In this document: positions 7,562 to 16,133 of the stretch, in pieces
How positions within the stretch are numbered: position 1 is the stretch's first letter
Layout: every line of letters begins with the position of its first letter
Source: a virus
Length of the DNA: 64,000 nucleotides
IMG/VR virus record: IMGVR_UViG_3300035698_018280
Location: 1-64,000 of that record
Reading direction: 5' to 3' (one strand)
Notes under the pieces: generated by a model
Seen by the model: only the letters and a program-made list of their open reading frames with translations
Database searches by the model: none
Told to the model about the DNA's origin: nothing
Translations under genes and position numbers: made by a program

Positions 7562-8293
7562 TTAATTAGTCATTAACTTTTTTACTTTTTCTAAATCGCT
7601 AGCCGTATCTACGCTTATACTATCATATTGAGCATATCTCATATGAATATCAATATCGTTTTCTAAAAATCTTAGAAGACCAATCCCTTCAATAGACTCT
7701 AAGTACGACTCTCCTAATGCTTTATATTGTCTTAGCGCTGCGCCAGAAAATGCATAGACTCCTATTTGTTTATCAATATTCAAATCGTCATTTGATCTTC
7801 TTGTATTTTGCCCAGAATAAGGAATACTGTATCTGGAAAAATAAACAGCCTTCAGGCTCTTAGAAACAACCACCTTTACAACGTTGGCATCGAATAGCTC
7901 TTCCTCAATAACTGTCTTTGTATAGAAGTTGACTATCGATGGAGAATAATCAGCATCTAGTATATTGTGGTCAAACATAGGTTCGTCGCCTTGAATAACG
8001 ATATACCTATCGCCTCCTTCCCCCTGGCTCTCTAGCTTCTCAGCAACCTCTGCAGCACGGTCCAAACAATCGCTATGATCTTCTCTCGTCATGATACATG
8101 GGATACTATACTTTTTGCATACGTCTTCAATCCTGGTATCATCTGTAGCGACATATAAAGATGACCATTTATCCCATTTTATAGCTGATTGATAAACATG
8201 CCATATCATGGGTTTACCCAATAAATCTGCTATTGGCTTTCCAGGAAATCTAGAAGATTTGTATCTTGCTGGTATTATTCCTATATGCTTCAT
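7562..8293 (-). CDS. kdsB: CMP-Kdo synthetase-like cytidylyltransferase
   Basis: A KdsB-type nucleotidyltransferase. HIGIIPARYKSSRFPGKP is the nucleotide-binding signature. It is followed by LYVATDD, CIMTREDHSDCLDRAAEVA (family HxSGTDR, here changed to SDCLDR) and VIQGDEPM. The start chosen is ATG 8291-8293 (MKHIGIIPAR) with a GGGGA site. An upstream ATG adds five residues and lacks a site. The usual product is CMP-Kdo from CTP and Kdo. The changed acceptor-side motif suggests a related 3-deoxy acid. No KdsA or KdsD is seen in the window. Confidence 0.8.
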   Translation of the reverse strand: MKHIGIIPARYKSSRFPGKPIADLLGKPMIWHVYQSAIKWDKWSSLYVATDDTRIEDVCKKYSIPCIMTREDHSDCLDRAAEVAEKLESQGEGGDRYIVIQGDEPMFDHNILDADYSPSIVNFYTKTVIEEELFDANVVKVVVSKSLKAVYFSRYSIPYSGQNTRRSNDDLNIDKQIGVYAFSGAALRQYKALGESYLESIEGIGLLRFLENDIDIHMRYAQYDSISVDTASDLEKVKKLMTN

Positions 8294-8311
8294 TTCCAAA
8301 TTCCCCATAAT

Positions 8312-9220
8312 CTACTTACTATTGTCCAATACTATTTTTGTTCCTAACTTAGAAGCTGCTATTGCCTCTTCAAAATTGCTGAGATCGAATATCTTATAGA
8401 AATCTGGTTCCCATACACCAAGTATTGCAATCGCTTCCTCAAAGTCCTCTTCATCGCTACCTAAAGACGTAATGATATTGATCTCATTGGAAACACATTT
8501 ATTGATATCGACAAAATCGTACTCTAAACCATACGCCAGTATGTTGCACCCTCTATTACCCAATACATTAGAAAGAGCCTTTGGATTTCCTGAACATTCC
8601 GCTACAACATTATATGAATTCCATTCGAATTGATCTGCATCATGAATCTTCGGATCATAAACATCATATTCAAAATTCATAGAGTTTAAAACTGCACAAA
8701 ACATTCTCCCTATGGAGCCATAACCTAAAACCAATACTTTATCATTCGAGCATGGGTCAAGGCGGCGACAGCCTCTTACCGCTATAGCCAATGGCTCAAC
8801 CAAAGCGTACTTAGGAGAAGCTTCAGGAACAGGTATGAGAGCATTTTCTGGCATAATGATCTTAGTAGCATGCCCTCCGTTCCTATTGACAATTCCTGTC
8901 TCTATCCTATTCTCGCAATATATATGACTTCGCTTGCAGCCATTGCATTTACCGCAGCCAATAACACATAGTCCCACCACTGCATCTCCATTACTCATAC
9001 CGACCCATTCATGCCCAGTTATTATTGGGTAAGATGCCAAACCATTCTTATAGTAGAGCAAAGATCCATCTATGATACTATAATCTGTACGGCAAATAGC
9101 AGAGTAAACAACATCAACAACAACTTCTCCAGCAGAAGCATCGCCTATATCTACATCTCTGTATCCATATTTGCCTGGTTCATCAACGACTATTGCTGTG
9201 GTAATCAATTTTGTCTCCAT
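8312..9220 (-). CDS. Zinc-dependent medium-chain dehydrogenase (MDR family)
   Basis: A 302-residue alcohol dehydrogenase-like enzyme. It has ICRTDYSI (catalytic Zn Cys), ITGHEWVG (GHE) and a structural-zinc cluster CGKCNGCKRSHIYC. The cofactor domain has VLGYGSIGRM (GxGxxG). It is shorter than the usual 340-350 residues, mostly in the C-terminal half. It lies just before the KdsB-like gene, which suggests oxidation of a sugar alcohol or keto-sugar in the same pathway. That role is inferred. Confidence 0.8.
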   Translation of the reverse strand: METKLITTAIVVDEPGKYGYRDVDIGDASAGEVVVDVVYSAICRTDYSIIDGSLLYYKNGLASYPIITGHEWVGMSNGDAVVGLCVIGCGKCNGCKRSHIYCENRIETGIVNRNGGHATKIIMPENALIPVPEASPKYALVEPLAIAVRGCRRLDPCSNDKVLVLGYGSIGRMFCAVLNSMNFEYDVYDPKIHDADQFEWNSYNVVAECSGNPKALSNVLGNRGCNILAYGLEYDFVDINKCVSNEINIITSLGSDEEDFEEAIAILGVWEPDFYKIFDLSNFEEAIAASKLGTKIVLDNSK

Positions 9221-9227
9221 TGACTAT

Positions 9228-9824
9228 TTAGTCATAAAGTTTTCTCAAAATGGTAAGTCCATGACAAACAGGTATAGTAGAGTATTCCCATTTATCAAGA
9301 TCAAGCTCCTTTATAGCCCTATATGGGCCTCCATTGCCGAACTGATGACTAGCTGGCCTCATCTTCGTATCGTAATCAGGATGGCTATTCAGCATAAGGT
9401 CATGAAGCAGTATGATGCTAGACTTGTTTACATGAGGCTCTAAAAGCTCGATCTCTCTGACAACATGCTCATAAGAGTGCCAATCATCAACTAAGACAAC
9501 ATCGAATATAACATCTCCTAGATTATCAAGATACTTATGAGCATCGCTCTTGCAAAATGTCCAATGCTTTTTCAGATGATTCTCTGGAACAAAATCGGTC
9601 TGTTCAAGATCTACTGAAGTTAAATGTCCGTCAGTATGAACCATGGCGCTTAGAAACGCCTGAGTAGAGCATCCGTCTCTGACTCCAAGCTCCAATACGT
9701 TTTTAGCGTTCAGAGCCACTGACAGTGCAAACGTAGTGATCATATGAGAATTGAAATCTGTATGACCATTGGTTTTTCTGTCTGGCTGCAAAGCTCTCTT
9801 TACAAATAATTTCAAATCATCCAT
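9228..9824 (-). CDS. Class I SAM methyltransferase (Methyltransf_24/CmcI-like)
   Basis: About 198 residues from ATG 9822-9824 (MDDLKLFVKR), which has GAGG nine bases upstream and overlaps the previous gene's stop. A longer TTG-started frame exists but has no site. Motifs are NVLELGVRDGCSTQAFL, LTSVDLEQTD, FDVVLVDDWHSYEHV and IILLHDL, as in Methyltransf_24 enzymes. Its neighbours are two further methyltransferases, so successive modification of one substrate is possible. Confidence 0.75.
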   Translation of the reverse strand: MDDLKLFVKRALQPDRKTNGHTDFNSHMITTFALSVALNAKNVLELGVRDGCSTQAFLSAMVHTDGHLTSVDLEQTDFVPENHLKKHWTFCKSDAHKYLDNLGDVIFDVVLVDDWHSYEHVVREIELLEPHVNKSSIILLHDLMLNSHPDYDTKMRPASHQFGNGGPYRAIKELDLDKWEYSTIPVCHGLTILRKLYD

Positions 9825-10674
9825 TAATAAACCTCGGGTTTGTCCAACTCTGTATTCCATCTTGGAATTCCATTCTTCCAAAAGGAAGATCGTAAGAAGT
9901 ATTATGTCTGAAACAGAAGTTGCTTATCCAGCCCATTTTTGAAAATGTCTTGCGCAATGAATCATCTATTTCATTAGAGTGAGTCCCTATGTGGACTCTT
10001 TTGACTTTCTTATTCAATCGTTTTCTAGCGGCATGAAAAACATCTATCTCTGCGCCCTGTATATCGCAATCTATAAGATCAACTGTTTCAAACTTGTTGA
10101 TCAAATCAGAAAGAGAATAAGATTGTCTGCATTTTTTTCTTTCGCTTTTCTTCTTTGGTTTTTCTGCTGTTTTTGTTTTCCGACTAGCCCAGCCATAAAC
10201 TATCTCATGATCTATATCAAAATCAAATTTATTAACTTCATTGTCATCGAAATTTTGTTTTATGTATGGAAGTCTGTGGCGGGATGATTCTACGCTAACC
10301 AATTTACAAGGCAACTTATTAAGATGGTTATTGGCTATAGCAGAGAATATTTCCCATCGACCAGAATGAGCGCCAAGTTTAATCATGTTATATGAATCTG
10401 TAGCATCTCTAACAGATGAAAGAATATCAATCCATTCATAATAATCTTCTGATAAACAGTAATGAGGGTTCATACTGGTCATCAGAGTAGCGTTCCAATG
10501 ATAATTTTTCTCTATTTCTCCAGATCCTAATTTGGAAAAATACTCCTTGCGAAATTTGCCGCCAAGGAAGTTGTAGAAGAACACATCGTCTTCCTCTATC
10601 CATTTGTCCTTTGGAAACAAATCGAATACAGGATCTATGCTGGTGAATAACTTGTTATTATTAAACATACGCAT
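9817..10674 (-). CDS. FkbM-like methyltransferase
   Basis: A 285-residue protein. The core has MIKLGAHSGRWEIFSAI (motif I region), KLVSVESSRHR and VDLIDCDIQGAEIDVF, which matches the FkbM signature (IKiDxxGxE) with Cys-Asp-Ile-Gln-Gly. A lysine-rich insertion (about residues 160-180, KPKKKSERKK) interrupts the domain. FkbM enzymes O-methylate sugars and small molecules. The target here is not known. Confidence 0.7.
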   Translation of the reverse strand: MRMFNNNKLFTSIDPVFDLFPKDKWIEEDDVFFYNFLGGKFRKEYFSKLGSGEIEKNYHWNATLMTSMNPHYCLSEDYYEWIDILSSVRDATDSYNMIKLGAHSGRWEIFSAIANNHLNKLPCKLVSVESSRHRLPYIKQNFDDNEVNKFDFDIDHEIVYGWASRKTKTAEKPKKKSERKKCRQSYSLSDLINKFETVDLIDCDIQGAEIDVFHAARKRLNKKVKRVHIGTHSNEIDDSLRKTFSKMGWISNFCFRHNTSYDLPFGRMEFQDGIQSWTNPRFING

Positions 10675-10679
10675 AGCAT

Positions 10680-11339
10680 CTATCTCTTAGCTATAACAAC
10701 CAGTTTATCATCGCAAAACAGTTCGCAGGATTTTATATTGTCAGAAAACCATTTGTTCTCTTCTTCGCTGAAAATTCTGGAATGGAAATTACCTGAATCT
10801 ATAAATCTCTTTATGACTCCAAGCGTTTTCTTCATTACTATCTTATGCTTTCTTGTATTTTTCTTTTTCCTTCTATCATAGTCAAGATCTTCTATAAAAT
10901 ACAAACCAGAAGGTTTGAGATAAGGGAATAAAACAGACAAAGATATTTGTTGATCTTCTGCAGAATGAGAGCCATCATCGATAATGACATCAAAGCTATG
11001 ATCGGCAGCAACGACAGCTTTCATGATATCTTCTTTTTCAGATTGATCGCCCCGTATAACGCAACAATCAAGTTCTCTAAGTTGAGAGATTACATTTCTG
11101 GCATCCCGTTTACTGTTGTAACCATGCCCCTTGAAGATATCCATACATATTATTTTGCTGTTGTTGTCGAAGTATTCTTTCCACATGGATATAGATGAAC
11201 CTTCTGCTACCCCTATCTCAAAGAAAGTAATAGGCTCATTCTCAAAACGCTTCAGGTATCTCTCGTAAGTTGGAAGATAGCCATGATCTTGATCGCTTTT
11301 ATCTGTACCATGTTTTCTGGCAAGATCATTCAACGTCAT
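10680..11339 (-). CDS. MycE/macrocin-type SAM O-methyltransferase-like
   Basis: About 219 residues from ATG 11337-11339 (MTLNDLARKHGTDK), with GGAG eight bases upstream. A TTG-started extension has no better support. The pattern GTDKSDQDHGYLPTYERYL, FFEIGVAEGSSISMW, IICMDIF, VIRGDQS, DVIIDDGSHSAEDQ and GLYFIEDL is that of the MycE-type macrolide-sugar O-methyltransferases. This suggests O-methylation of a sugar hydroxyl. It overlaps the epimerase gene upstream. Confidence 0.78.
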   Translation of the reverse strand: MTLNDLARKHGTDKSDQDHGYLPTYERYLKRFENEPITFFEIGVAEGSSISMWKEYFDNNSKIICMDIFKGHGYNSKRDARNVISQLRELDCCVIRGDQSEKEDIMKAVVAADHSFDVIIDDGSHSAEDQQISLSVLFPYLKPSGLYFIEDLDYDRRKKKNTRKHKIVMKKTLGVIKRFIDSGNFHSRIFSEEENKWFSDNIKSCELFCDDKLVVIAKR

Positions 11340-12351
11340 ATTTCTTCTCCATCCATGCGACAAGCTCGCTAATAGTTGTCTCTAAATCTACTTCGCATTC
11401 AAATCCAAGGATTTCTTTTGCCTTGCTGACATCAGGAGAACGAATCTGTACATCATGTTTGAACGGCTCAAGGTTCTCGAACTCTAAAACGGCGTCTCCA
11501 TGAATCTCTTTCCATACTAACTCTGCAAGTTTTTCTACAGTAAGCGATCTGTCTGATGATATATTAAAATCATTGTCAATAGCATCATCTGACTCCATAG
11601 CAAGTATTATCCCTCTTGAAATATCCTTACCGTCAGTATAGTGTCTAACCTGTTCTCCGCTTCCGTATATTGGTAGCTTCTTATTAGGTCCAAGCACGAT
11701 CGCCTTGTAGATGAGGTCAGGCAGAACATGACTCAATAACATGTTGGCAGTACCATCCTTCGTGTCCATGTCAATAAGCTCGTCATCCTCTCCTAGTCCC
11801 ACACAGTTGAATGGGCGTATAATGGTATACGGCAATCCGTACTGCTCTTTGGCTCCATAGCAAAAGTATTCGCAAGCAAGCTTTTGGAACCCATATGTAC
11901 TCAAAGGAGAAGGACATATACGAACCTCTTCTTCAGGAGTTGGGTATGTTGATGTGGATTCATAGACCATGCTACTTGAGATAACAACGATTCTCTTTAG
12001 ATTATGGTTCTGGAACTCTTTTATGCCATAATCAAACGTAGACGCCATAATCCTCTCATTAGTAGCAAGCAGGTCGTAAGCATATTTGTGAAAATATGAT
12101 ATTCCTCCAATCATCGCAGCAAATGCAATAATGAGATCAGGATGCCATTCTTTGAGATGACTCATAGAGTCCATATCTAAAACATCTCCTTCAATAAAAT
12201 GGAAATCAGGATGGTCATCATGTCCTCTTTCCACTTTGCCGTATTTAGAATAGTTATCGATTCCAACAACGGCATAGCCTCTAGCTAACAGATCAGCGCA
12301 AACGTAAGATCCTATAAATCCCTGGCTACCTGTAACGAGTACGTTAATCAT
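11326..12351 (-). CDS. NAD-dependent epimerase/dehydratase (extended SDR)
   Basis: A 341-residue extended SDR. VLVTGSQGFIGSYV is the NAD-binding GxxGxxG. DLIIAFAAMIGG, IVVISSSMVYES and YGFQKLACEYFC (YxxxK) complete the Ser/Tyr/Lys set. IIRPFNCVG and LPIYGSGEQVRHYTDGKDI are typical of nucleotide-sugar 4-epimerases and dehydratases. It is the first minus-strand gene after the divergent gap and probably leads the 2-12 kb transcript. The exact sugar is not determinable. Confidence 0.85.
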   Translation of the reverse strand: MINVLVTGSQGFIGSYVCADLLARGYAVVGIDNYSKYGKVERGHDDHPDFHFIEGDVLDMDSMSHLKEWHPDLIIAFAAMIGGISYFHKYAYDLLATNERIMASTFDYGIKEFQNHNLKRIVVISSSMVYESTSTYPTPEEEVRICPSPLSTYGFQKLACEYFCYGAKEQYGLPYTIIRPFNCVGLGEDDELIDMDTKDGTANMLLSHVLPDLIYKAIVLGPNKKLPIYGSGEQVRHYTDGKDISRGIILAMESDDAIDNDFNISSDRSLTVEKLAELVWKEIHGDAVLEFENLEPFKHDVQIRSPDVSKAKEILGFECEVDLETTISELVAWMEKKYDVE

Positions 12352-12453
12352 ATCTATAAATTCCTATAATAGGCTATATGCCAGTAAGTGTTCTATCGTC
12401 AAAACTCTACAAAAACTGAAGGATAAAGCCTTTATCATCGTATATATTAATAC
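12352..12453. promoter_or_regulatory. Divergent promoter region with palindrome
   Basis: This 102-base gap separates the minus-strand epimerase and the plus-strand FkbM gene. On the minus strand TTGACG (12397-12402) and TATAGC (12373-12378) are 18 bases apart, a reasonable sigma70-like pair. Toward the plus strand TATATATTA (12441-12449) sits only a few bases before the ATG. A 15-base palindrome GATAAAGCCTTTATC (12422-12436) could be an operator or small hairpin. Confidence 0.45.
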
Positions 12454-13146
12454 ATGTTGAAAATAAAAATAAACTACGATGACCAAATAATACCAATGAA
12501 TGTTCTATCTAAAAAACAATCTAAATCCGACAAATCTAGCAAAAGACTGGCGGATCAGCTATCTAACTGGCATAATAAGAAGAAAGCATTTTATGAGCGA
12601 AGCGAACTTGAGTATTCTAAACAATATTTAAGCAAAGGAGATACTGTCATAGATTGCGGATCAAATTTGGGTAATCACTCTTTATTTTGGTCCGTTATAT
12701 GCCAGTGTAATATACATGCTATTGAACCTGAGAAAACAATATTTGATATCATGCATAGCAACTTAGAAATGAATGAATGTCAGTTCAAATCATATAACGA
12801 AGCAGCAGGAGACGGTCTGGGTACATTCGATATGCTTATCAATAAGAGATCCTATGGGCAAACAAGGATCGTTCCTTCAGATGACGGGGCTATAAAGACA
12901 GTAAGATTAGACGACATCATATCAAACAATGTAAAACTAATCAAGATTGACACCGAAGGACATGAAGAGCAGGTCATAAAAGGTAGTTTGAATCTCATAA
13001 AACAGAACAAGCCATTTCTGTGGATAGAAATGCATGAAGGATGCGGTTATGGAGTTGATTATCTTATTAATTACATAAAGAGTCTTGGATATAAAGACCC
13101 TCACGAATTGGCTGAAAATAAGTTCTGGTTTTCCTCAAAGAGTTAA
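12454..13146 (+). CDS. FkbM family methyltransferase (only plus-strand gene)
   Basis: A 230-residue canonical FkbM methyltransferase: VIDCGSNLGNHSLFW (motif I), IHAIEPE, VRLDDII and LIKIDTEGHEEQVIKG, the family signature. It is the only gene on the plus strand and faces the minus-strand genes on its right, meeting the stop of 13143-13958 with a four-base overlap. No Shine-Dalgarno is seen before the ATG, and a TATATATTA box lies 5-13 bases upstream. Leaderless or weak translation is possible, or a later start at Met15. Confidence 0.85.
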   Translation: MLKIKINYDDQIIPMNVLSKKQSKSDKSSKRLADQLSNWHNKKKAFYERSELEYSKQYLSKGDTVIDCGSNLGNHSLFWSVICQCNIHAIEPEKTIFDIMHSNLEMNECQFKSYNEAAGDGLGTFDMLINKRSYGQTRIVPSDDGAIKTVRLDDIISNNVKLIKIDTEGHEEQVIKGSLNLIKQNKPFLWIEMHEGCGYGVDYLINYIKSLGYKDPHELAENKFWFSSKS

Positions 13147-13958
13147 TCAGATCTTGAGTCTCCCTTGAGCCTCATTCCTTCAAAGACAGTAGTTTTGTAC
13201 TTCCCATTCTCTGTCAATATATTGTCAAAAAACTCAACGCCAGTATTTAGTTTCCTAGACAAGTAGGCCATAGCTTTTGTGTCCTTGGGCAAGCATACTC
13301 CTCCAAACCCTCTAATATCTGGACCGCAATCTAAATAGAAGTCATTGATATTGTCTCTTTTTACAAGCGCATTTTTAATCTTGCTATAATCTGCGCCCAA
13401 TGATTCCGCTACTTCATAGAAGCTGTTCGCAAGAATGACCAAAGATGCATTGTGTATATTGTTGAAATACTTGCATAGTTCGGCCTCGGTTGGCGAGACC
13501 CTTTCGAACTGTCTTGGTATTGATCCGTGAGATTCTTCAACTGCATTGTACGCATTTTCTGACAGAGCGCCTATAACACAGACATCATGATTGTTGATGA
13601 AATCCTCGTAAGCGCATCGTTCTCTAAGGAACTCAGGAACAAAGCATAGTCTGTCTGAAGAATGTTTATTAGCAAGTCTCTCTGTAGTTCCTGGAGATAC
13701 TGTTGACTTGACAGAGATGATTCCATCATACGACAAATCAAATAGCTCTTGCACAACTTTTTCTACTATGGATACATCGCATTCTCCATCTTCATTAGGC
13801 GGAGTAGGTACGCATATGTAGCAAATATCTGTTTGAAGAATGTCATTGATGTCCGTATTGAATCTAGGATCATGGATATAGACTTTATGACCAATCTCTT
13901 CAAAAGCCTGCCTGACGGCGCTGCCGACTACGCCAATTCCCATAATTCCTATTTTCAT
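13143..13958 (-). CDS. Nucleotide-sugar dehydrogenase (UDP-glucose dehydrogenase family), uninterrupted
   Basis: A 271-residue enzyme with IGIMGIGVVGSAV (NAD fold), ICVPTPP, SVKSTVSPGTTERL, FVPEFLRE, AELCKYFNNIHNAS and the active-site FGGVCLPKDTKAM with catalytic Cys. It lacks the C-terminal UDP-binding domain of full-length (about 400-residue) members. It is a relative of the split-intein-interrupted gene at 3603-4754/2607-2885, but has no intein at the same cysteine. The ATG has a GAGGA site. Confidence 0.85.
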   Translation of the reverse strand: MKIGIMGIGVVGSAVRQAFEEIGHKVYIHDPRFNTDINDILQTDICYICVPTPPNEDGECDVSIVEKVVQELFDLSYDGIISVKSTVSPGTTERLANKHSSDRLCFVPEFLRERCAYEDFINNHDVCVIGALSENAYNAVEESHGSIPRQFERVSPTEAELCKYFNNIHNASLVILANSFYEVAESLGADYSKIKNALVKRDNINDFYLDCGPDIRGFGGVCLPKDTKAMAYLSRKLNTGVEFFDNILTENGKYKTTVFEGMRLKGDSRSD

Positions 13959-13960
13959 AA

Positions 13961-14869
13961 TTAGTCCTCTGGCAAAATCTGCCCGCTTAGACCCCAGCTA
14001 TCATCGTTGGGATTCATGTTATCTCTGTCTTTTTCCATTGTTTTCAAAACGTCCTTGTACCACTCATGAGATTTCTTGTTACTCATAATCGTATTAGTGG
14101 ACTTGTCGTAATACCCGTTCCATCTCTTGCGATGCGGTTGGTGGTATATGCGAATAGGGTCTTGGAATAGATGCTGCTCGCATATGCATGATGCGGAATA
14201 TACGCCAAATGAATCCAGCAACAATCCATCGCATCTAATCTCTGGATAGCCATTTATTTTCTCGAACTCTTTTTTACCCATTAGCAGGAAATCGCCAGAA
14301 GCTTTAGTATGAACATGGTCATTTTCTGCTTTTAGACTCTTATGATTCAGGCTGCAGTTGCTATTGCAAAAGTCTAGCTTCTGTTCCATCTTGCTCTTCT
14401 TGAATGGTTTCTTGATTTCCCATCTATGAGCCCTATAGAAGTTTTCATGCTTTAGCTTTTTCTTACTAATGAAACGCATAAAGTCTTTATTGAAGATGAT
14501 ATCTGGATTTGAGCAAACAACGAACTCTCCATGGGCTCTTCTTATGCCAACATTTTTGCCTATGTACTCAAATAACTGTATGTCCTTATTATCTAATGCG
14601 TCATAAGAAGTAGAAGGTATAGAGTCGTGTATCTCCTTGCTGACCTCGATAAACCTCAGAGGAGTCTTCCTTGGCTTCCTGATGATCTCGCTCATCCTCT
14701 TTTGATCAGAGGGAGGGTTCCATTCTACGAATACAATCTCTGACTCGATGCCGTACTGATCCGATAAATAGTCAATAGCATCAAAACAGTTTTGACACCT
14801 ATCAATAAAGCCCTTGCCATAATTGTCGTTTCTTCCAACAAAAACAAAGCTTATATAGGTCAATTCCAT
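13961..14869 (-). CDS. GT-A-like glycosyltransferase
   Basis: A 302-residue protein. It opens YISFVFVGRNDNYG and has EIVFVEWNPPSD, GKNVGIRRAHGEFVVCSNPD, IIFNKDF and a late GDFLLMGKKEFEKINGYPEI. These are GT2-type features, with SNPD in the DxD position. The C-terminal 60 residues are basic with several His. No membrane helix is seen. Donor and acceptor are unknown. Confidence 0.65.
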   Translation of the reverse strand: MELTYISFVFVGRNDNYGKGFIDRCQNCFDAIDYLSDQYGIESEIVFVEWNPPSDQKRMSEIIRKPRKTPLRFIEVSKEIHDSIPSTSYDALDNKDIQLFEYIGKNVGIRRAHGEFVVCSNPDIIFNKDFMRFISKKKLKHENFYRAHRWEIKKPFKKSKMEQKLDFCNSNCSLNHKSLKAENDHVHTKASGDFLLMGKKEFEKINGYPEIRCDGLLLDSFGVYSASCICEQHLFQDPIRIYHQPHRKRWNGYYDKSTNTIMSNKKSHEWYKDVLKTMEKDRDNMNPNDDSWGLSGQILPED

Positions 14870-15510
14870 ATTCCCTGCAAAATGAGAGAGTCGCCAGTTC
14901 TGTGCTTGTCTTCTGTGAATGTTTCTCTGTAATTATCAAACGGTACGATTGTTCCGCCATCCCTAGAGCAAATAGACGCTGATTCTATATTGCCAAAATA
15001 ATTCATCAAAAGCATAACTCCATCTATGTTGAAAGCAGTAGAAAAATACTCTCTCTTTTCATTGTAACTACTGGAAATAGGCCCGCTGTCCATGTGCCAC
15101 TTGAACATAGAAATATAGAAATGATTTGAGACCCTGCTCATTTCTTTAAATGTAGAAAATAGATCAGGACTATGTTCAATAATGTCTCTACAATAAAGTA
15201 AATCATATGATTTATCTGGGACTGGAATATCATTCATAAGACCCTTGATGGCAGATATATTGTCTATCTTCTCTGCATGCCTCAAGAATATCTTTGAACA
15301 ATCACAAACAGAATAAGGACAAGATAGAGATTTAATAATATCTTGCGCTTCGATACATTCTCCAGCGCCAATCTCCAAAATAGAACTAGGTCTTACGCTT
15401 GTCGCATAGTCAACAAATGCTTTTCTGTTTCCATGATCAAGCGTTTTTTTGATGAACCCAATTTTACCTATTTCGTATTTTTCCCATTTTTTCTCGTATT
15501 CTCTAGTCAT
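14860..15510 (-). CDS. Class I SAM methyltransferase
   Basis: A 216-residue protein with SILEIGAGECIEAQDI (motif I), YSVCDCSKIFL, DKSYDLLYCRDIIEHSPD (motif IV region) and FKEMSRVSNHFYISMFK. This is the Methyltransf_11/25 pattern. It overlaps both neighbours by a few bases and so belongs to the same coupled operon. The substrate is unknown. Confidence 0.75.
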   Translation of the reverse strand: MTREYEKKWEKYEIGKIGFIKKTLDHGNRKAFVDYATSVRPSSILEIGAGECIEAQDIIKSLSCPYSVCDCSKIFLRHAEKIDNISAIKGLMNDIPVPDKSYDLLYCRDIIEHSPDLFSTFKEMSRVSNHFYISMFKWHMDSGPISSSYNEKREYFSTAFNIDGVMLLMNYFGNIESASICSRDGGTIVPFDNYRETFTEDKHRTGDSLILQGIWN

Positions 15511-16133
15511 AGAATTTTCTCATAATAAGAATTGAATTTTGTGGGAGTTATCAAGCTGAAATTAACTCCATAATCTTTTAGCCTCCCAAGAGCCGCATCT
15601 ACTATATCGTCTTTATGAAGACATTCATTCCAGTTTTTGTCATCTGTAAAGCCTTTCCCATAGGCATGTTGTCCGGTCTTTTTGTTACGGAGATCCTTTT
15701 CCGATCTGAAGGTATACCCATCCATTCCAACGACATGTATGGTCTCAGCCCCCATAGACCACGCAAGAGCAATAGAGAGGACACCAGCGGTCCTGAAGTA
15801 CCCTTCTATGCGTTCTCTCTCGATGATCGTGTCATGCTCTGGCTTGTCCTTGTAGTAGAGCCTGCGATACTTGTCTTTGTGGTGCTTTTTGACCAACTTG
15901 TCAGGAATAGATTCCCCTATGATCAGACGAGAGGCATCGGCGTTATGACATAAGCCAAGATGAGTCCACTGTTTCTTGTTAGTCCACACATGAAAGTCTG
16001 GAGTCAATAAAGATGTCATCTTGTTTATACCAATAGTGACTGGTTTATTTATTTTTACATATTCTAATATGTCTTCTTTGTAGTCTAGTATAGATCTACC
16101 TGAACCGATTATGAGATAGTTATTTCCACTCAT
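15507..16133 (-). CDS. DUF115/GT42-like Rossmann protein
   Basis: Starts at ATG 16131-16133 (MSGNNYLIIGSGRS). A TTG two codons upstream is also possible. YLIIGSGRSILDYKEDI is like the GxGxSL opening of DUF115 and GT42 (sialyltransferase) proteins. The middle has FRTAGVLSIALAWSMGAETIHVVGMDGYTF, matching the A...G...I.l.G.D block of the same families. It is the most distant of five such proteins in the window. A glycosyltransferase role is possible but unproven. Confidence 0.5.
   Translation of the reverse strand: MSGNNYLIIGSGRSILDYKEDILEYVKINKPVTIGINKMTSLLTPDFHVWTNKKQWTHLGLCHNADASRLIIGESIPDKLVKKHHKDKYRRLYYKDKPEHDTIIERERIEGYFRTAGVLSIALAWSMGAETIHVVGMDGYTFRSEKDLRNKKTGQHAYGKGFTDDKNWNECLHKDDIVDAALGRLKDYGVNFSLITPTKFNSYYEKIL

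Noticed and set aside
12422-12436. Palindrome as an intrinsic terminator
   Set aside because: Its centre is one base, leaving too small a loop, and no T-run follows. An operator is more likely.
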